DNA of 64,000 nucleotides, taken from positions 1 to 64,000 of the forward strand of contig JBEKDL010000004.1 of the NCBI GenBank assembly GCA_050014355.1, read 5' to 3'. The first letter of the stretch is position 1; each line of letters starts with the position of its first letter. The translations under genes were made by a program, and so were the position numbers. Positions 60,369-64,000 of this stretch are shown in pieces. The notes under the pieces are model-generated. The model was not told the DNA's origin. It did not search any database and was given only the letters and a program-made list of their open reading frames with translations. Origin of the DNA: Fen-1077 sp050014355 (GTDB lineage Bacteria > Chloroflexota > Dehalococcoidia > Dehalococcoidales > RBG-16-60-22).

Positions 60369-62734
60369 AATTTGACCACCGTGGCGCCGTCGCCGCCTTC
60401 ATTGCGCTCACCAGGTCGGAATGATTTTACCAGGGGGTGCGCGGCGAGCATTTCACGCACGATATTGCGCACTGTGCCGGTCGCAATGCCGTGGACAATG
60501 CGCACTTCGGTCATGTCCGCGCGGACCGCATCGTTAAGATAGCTATCCAGCGCCGGTTCCACCTCGTCGGCGCGCTTGCCGCGGAGGTCGAGTTCCCGCG
60601 GGACTCTCCTGCCGACCGGCTCGATGTGCGGCGGCGCTGTTGAGTCCGGCAAGGCAGACGCTTTAACCACGCTGTCCAGTCCCAGCCTCATCTTCGTCCT
60701 GCCGGACTGTACTTCAATTTCCCCGGTCTCTTCCGAAATCGAAAGCACCGTGGCGGTCAGGCCGGCTTCCTTTACCCGCACCGTGTCCCCTACTTTAATC
60801 AGTCCGGCATCCGCTTCCGGCTTTTCCGCTAAATGGGGCTGCCAGATATCTTTTTCGAGCTGCTCGCGCACTGTAGATAAGCTGCGCCTGGCCTTTTCGA
60901 CACCGGCAGCGGATTTCTTCTTGCGCAGTTCGGCAACCGCCTGGCGGATTTCTCGGTGCAGCTCCGCGGCCTCGCGCACTACCGCGTCACGCGTCTCCTG
61001 AATCGCTTTACGCTCCTCGGTCTTAAGCTTCTGGAGCTCGATATCCAGTTCGGCATTGCGCCGCGCAAAATCATCCCGTTCGGTCTCAAGTTCCTTGTGG
61101 AGCGACGCTATTTTCTGTTTTTCCGCCATCAGGTTAGCGAGCAGCGTTTCCAGCTCCTGACTGCTCCCCGTGAGCATGCCGCGGGCGTCTTTGATTATCT
61201 CCGCCGGAATACCCAGTCGGGCGGCGGTGGCCATGGCGTTGCTGCCGCCGGGGATACCCACCGTCAGCCGATAGGTAGGCGACAGCGTTACAGGGTCGAA
61301 CTCGAGCGAGGCGTTCTCCAGTCCCTGGGTAACATGGGCAAAGGCCTTTAGGTCGCTGTAATGCGTGGTGGCGACGGTCAGCGTCCCGCGCGCCAGGAAA
61401 TAGCGCAGAATAGCCCTGGCCAGGGCGGAGCCTTCGGCGGGGTCGGTACTTGTCCCCAGCTCATCAAGGAGCACCAGGCTCTTGCCCGTGGCGCTTTGAA
61501 TAATCCGGACAACGTTCCCCATATGCCACGAGAAGGTGGAAAGCGTCTGCTCGATGCTCTGTTCGTCGCCGATATCGGCAAAAATACCGTCGAAAAGCGG
61601 CAGCCGACTCTCCGCCGCGGCCGGGATAGGCATACCCGCCTGCGCCATCAGGCTTAACAGTCCAATGGTCTTGAGCGTCACTGTCTTACCGCCGGTGTTC
61701 GGGCCGGTGATAATCAATCCGGTGAAGTCCTGCCCCAGTTCCAGTGAGAAGGACACGGCTTTATCACCGAGGAGAGGATGGCGCGCCTCTACCAGCTTGA
61801 TAAAGCCCGGCTGCTTTCGCGGGGCGCTAAAATTACTATCCGGCTCGATGATTTCAGGCTCGACGGCCTTTATTCTCTGTGCGTACCTGGCTTTGGCCAT
61901 GACTAAATCTAACTCGGCAACCAGCTCGATAGAGCGGGAAATATCGTCGCTGTGAGCGCCCACCTCGGCGCTCAAGAGACGCAGCACTTTCTCCACCTCG
62001 CGCCTCTCTTCGATGACCAGCTCCCGCAGCGCGTTGCCCAGCCCCACGGTGGCCGTAGGCTCCATGAAAACCGTGGCGCCAGTGTTGGAGATATCGTGGA
62101 CGATGCCTTTGACATCGTGGCGATTTTCCACCTTGACGAGGATGACATAGCGCCCTTCGCGTTCAGTTATAACATCCTCCTGGAGAAGACGGCTGCCCCG
62201 CGGCGACCTTATGATGGCCTCCAGCCGCTCCAGGATTTGCCCGCGCGTTTCGCGCAGTTGCTGGCGGATGGCGGAAAGAGACGGAGATGCCGTATCCAGG
62301 ACTTCTCCCGCCGGGTCGAGGCAGGCGCCGATGTCTTTTTCAATCTGGCGCAGCTCGGCGATGCCCTCGGCGATGTTCCAGAGCAGCGGGAAATCCGCCG
62401 CGATGCTTTTAAGATAGCGGCGCAGCTCGTGCATGGCGGCGAGCGCCTGCTGGACTTCCAGCAAGCTTAAAGGCTCAAGGATGCCTTCCAGCGCCGCCAG
62501 CCGGACCTTATCGCGGATATCGGTCACGCTGCCAATGGAAAAGCCCCTGTCCTGTGCCAGCAGCCGGCGCGCCTCGGCCGTTTGCTGCAGCAGTTGCGAT
62601 ATCTCCATAAAATCCTGCAACGGCGCTAAAGCGACGGCCAGTTCGCGGCTGGCGGAAAAAGAGGTATAACCCGCCAGTATTTCCTTTATCCGCGGGAACT
62701 CCAGCATTTCCAGGCTTTTATTATCCATGCTCAT
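60365..62734 (-). CDS. mutS2: MutS2/RqcU ribosome-associated ATPase
   Basis: A 789-residue protein. MutS-type core with Walker A GPNTGGKTVTLKTIGL, Walker B LVLLDELGTSTDP, long coiled coil (about 515-630, E/K/R-rich), KOW-like segment (VGDTVRVKEAGL) and C-terminal Smr domain (LDLRGKRADEVEPAL; HGIATG, in place of the common HGKGTG). It lacks the MutS mismatch-recognition domain. In B. subtilis MutS2 recognises collided ribosomes and splits them, which fits its coupling to the VLRF1-like gene. Confidence 0.93.
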   Translation of the reverse strand: MSMDNKSLEMLEFPRIKEILAGYTSFSASRELAVALAPLQDFMEISQLLQQTAEARRLLAQDRGFSIGSVTDIRDKVRLAALEGILEPLSLLEVQQALAAMHELRRYLKSIAADFPLLWNIAEGIAELRQIEKDIGACLDPAGEVLDTASPSLSAIRQQLRETRGQILERLEAIIRSPRGSRLLQEDVITEREGRYVILVKVENRHDVKGIVHDISNTGATVFMEPTATVGLGNALRELVIEERREVEKVLRLLSAEVGAHSDDISRSIELVAELDLVMAKARYAQRIKAVEPEIIEPDSNFSAPRKQPGFIKLVEARHPLLGDKAVSFSLELGQDFTGLIITGPNTGGKTVTLKTIGLLSLMAQAGMPIPAAAESRLPLFDGIFADIGDEQSIEQTLSTFSWHMGNVVRIIQSATGKSLVLLDELGTSTDPAEGSALARAILRYFLARGTLTVATTHYSDLKAFAHVTQGLENASLEFDPVTLSPTYRLTVGIPGGSNAMATAARLGIPAEIIKDARGMLTGSSQELETLLANLMAEKQKIASLHKELETERDDFARRNAELDIELQKLKTEERKAIQETRDAVVREAAELHREIRQAVAELRKKKSAAGVEKARRSLSTVREQLEKDIWQPHLAEKPEADAGLIKVGDTVRVKEAGLTATVLSISEETGEIEVQSGRTKMRLGLDSVVKASALPDSTAPPHIEPVGRRVPRELDLRGKRADEVEPALDSYLNDAVRADMTEVRIVHGIATGTVRNIVREMLAAHPLVKSFRPGERNEGGDGATVVKL

Positions 62735-62846
62735 GGGTTCTACCGTATTTCCACTTTATTATACCAGCTACTAACATAATTTTTCACAATAGGATTTTAC
62801 GTTCACCGTTTCGTTACCGCTCCCGAACATGCTATAATAATTAGTG

Positions 62847-62883
62847 AGTCAGCTTTCGGGATAGCTGGCTTATTATTGTTTTA
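62847..62883 (+). promoter_or_regulatory. Leader hairpin before MFS gene
   Basis: AGTCAGCT (62847-62854) pairs with AGCTGGCT (62863-62870) with one G-U, followed by TATTATTGTTTT. A TATAAT at 62833-62838 precedes it. Possible attenuator or terminator-like leader. Confidence 0.45.
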
Positions 62884-62889
62884 ACTCCC

Positions 62890-64000
62890 ATGTCACAAGT
62901 ACAGATGCATGCCGGCAGCTTGAGCACTTTACCCCGGAAACAGGTCATTATTACCCTAGTAGGTGTGATGATGGCCATGTTCCTGGGCTCACTCGACCAG
63001 ACGGTCGTCGGCACGGCCATGCCGCGCATCATTAGCGACCTCGGCGGCTTTAGTCAATACACCTAGGTCACCACGTCCTACATGATTACCTCGGCGGTCG
63101 CGGTGCCGATTGTCGGCAAACTGACGGATATCTACGGGCGCCGGATTTTTTATATCTGCGGCGTGGCTATCTTCACGGTGGGGTCGGTTTTATGCGGTTT
63201 CAGCCACACCATCACGCAGATTATTTTCTTCCGGGGTTTCCAGGGAATCGGCGCCGGCATCATGATGGCCAATGCTTTTACTACCATCGGCGACCTGTTC
63301 CCTCCGGCCGTGCGCGGCAAGTACCAGGGGCTGATGAGCTCGGTTTTCGGGGTTTCATCGATTATCGGACCTACACTGGGAGGGTATATCACCGATACTC
63401 TGTCCTGGCACTGGATATTTTTCGTCAATATACCCCTGGGGCTGGCGGTTATTTTCCTCTTTATTTTCTACTTCCCCAACATACGGCGGGATAATTTAAA
63501 GCATAGCATCGATTACACCGGCGTGGCCCTGCTGATACTGGTCGTGGTGCCTCTGCTGCTGGCCCTCTCATGGGGAGATGTGGAATATCCCTGGAGCTCT
63601 CCGCAAATCATTGGCATGTTTGCCTTCTCGGCCATCGCATTTCTCTTTTTCTTCCTGGTGGAAAGGCGCAGCCAGGAACCTATCGTGCCTTTATCGCTTT
63701 TTAAAAATCGTATCGTGGCTGTCTCGCAAGTGATGACTTTTCTGACGTGGTTTGGCATGTTCGGCAGCACCATCTTCGTCCCGCTTTTTTTCCAGGGCGT
63801 GCTGGGTGATAAAGCTACCGCTAGCGGTAACTTCCTTACGCCGATGATGCTGGGCAACGTCTTCGGCGCTTTTATTTCCGGCCAGTTCCTCTCACGCACG
63901 GGCGGGCATTATCGCATCCAAGGTGCCGTGGGCATGGCAATTTTAACTTTCGGTTTTTTCCTTCTTTCCGGGATGAGTATGAGCACTTCACACGCCATCG
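62890..64000 (+). pseudogene. DHA2-type MFS drug exporter interrupted by an amber codon (partial)
   Basis: A multidrug-exporter-like protein of the EmrB/QacA (14-TMS) family. The frame from ATG 62890 reads 58 codons to SQYT, meets TAG at 63064-63066, and resumes with VTTSYMITSAVAVPIVGKL in the same frame, open to the window end. The missing codon is where relatives have Trp (YTWVTTSYM), so TGG to TAG is the simplest change. Later motifs LTDIYGRR (motif A) and the remaining helices are intact, and the 3' end lies outside. Recent nonsense mutation, sequencing error or readthrough are the options. Confidence 0.85.

Overview
The window is a dense bacterial chromosome segment of fairly high GC. 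Bacterial sigma70-type -35/-10 elements, a DnaB-DnaD-DnaC helicase-loading cluster, DnaE1-type polymerase, frequent ATGA/GTGA gene overlaps, a BadF/HgdC-type activase and NuoEF-type iron-sulfur flavoproteins suggest an anaerobic, non-proteobacterial lineage. My best guess is Chloroflexota, Dehalococcoidia-like; this is an inference from gene content and not from a marker tree.

Layout. 1-6.6 kb: partial gltX, an ABM-domain membrane protein, a ferredoxin-fused aldo/keto reductase, rluD-lspA-DksA-like operon, a coiled-coil protein, and a Gln-rich lipoprotein overlapping a YggS-family gene that has no canonical start. 6.7-9.8 kb: a NuoE/NuoF/NuoG-N-terminus diaphorase operon with no catalytic partner. 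9.8-14.7 kb: GNAT gene, then (minus) rplI-dnaB-dnaD-dnaC, where the DnaC-like protein carries two complete AAA+ domains. 14.7-19.3 kb: activase-plsX-trxA-trxB and an M20 hydrolase, with a MITE-like palindrome between. 19.5-26 kb: nusA-ylxR-infB-rbfA-aminotransferase-truB behind a promoter and terminator-like leader. 26-32 kb: methyltransferase, dnaE and two membrane proteins. 32-34.2 kb: tRNA-Val(GAC) followed by a lower-GC aconitase X pair. 34.4-42.2 kb: a complete phosphate regulon phoB-phoR-arsC-pstSCAB-phoU, with four 11-bp Pho-box repeats in front of arsC. 42.3-44.8 kb: an ABC transporter divergent from its likely TetR repressor. 45.1-49.6 kb: a LiaF-like membrane protein, a histidine kinase containing the same membrane module, a NarL-type regulator and an ABC-2 exporter. 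49.7-53.8 kb: Fur/Zur regulator, znuABC-type transporter, lgt. 53.8-64 kb: a gene broken by a 28-bp tandem duplication, a CoA-transferase, a seven-CARDB surface protein, Sir2, a Vms1-like release-factor homologue overlapping mutS2, and an MFS drug exporter interrupted by an amber codon and running off the window.

The genes form several modules: replication initiation (DnaB/D/C, DnaE), translation and ribosome maintenance (NusA, YlxR, IF2, RbfA, TruB, L9, RluD, and the ribosome-rescue pair VLRF1-like/MutS2), phosphate and arsenate homeostasis, zinc homeostasis, envelope stress and export, and lipoprotein processing (LspA and Lgt, which serve PstS, ZnuA and the Gln-rich lipoprotein). The points most worth following are the VLRF1-MutS2 pair, the Pho-box-controlled arsC, the shared sensor module at 45-47 kb, the tandem DnaC, and three probable or apparent lesions (28-bp duplication, amber codon, repeat-derived ZnuA N-terminus).
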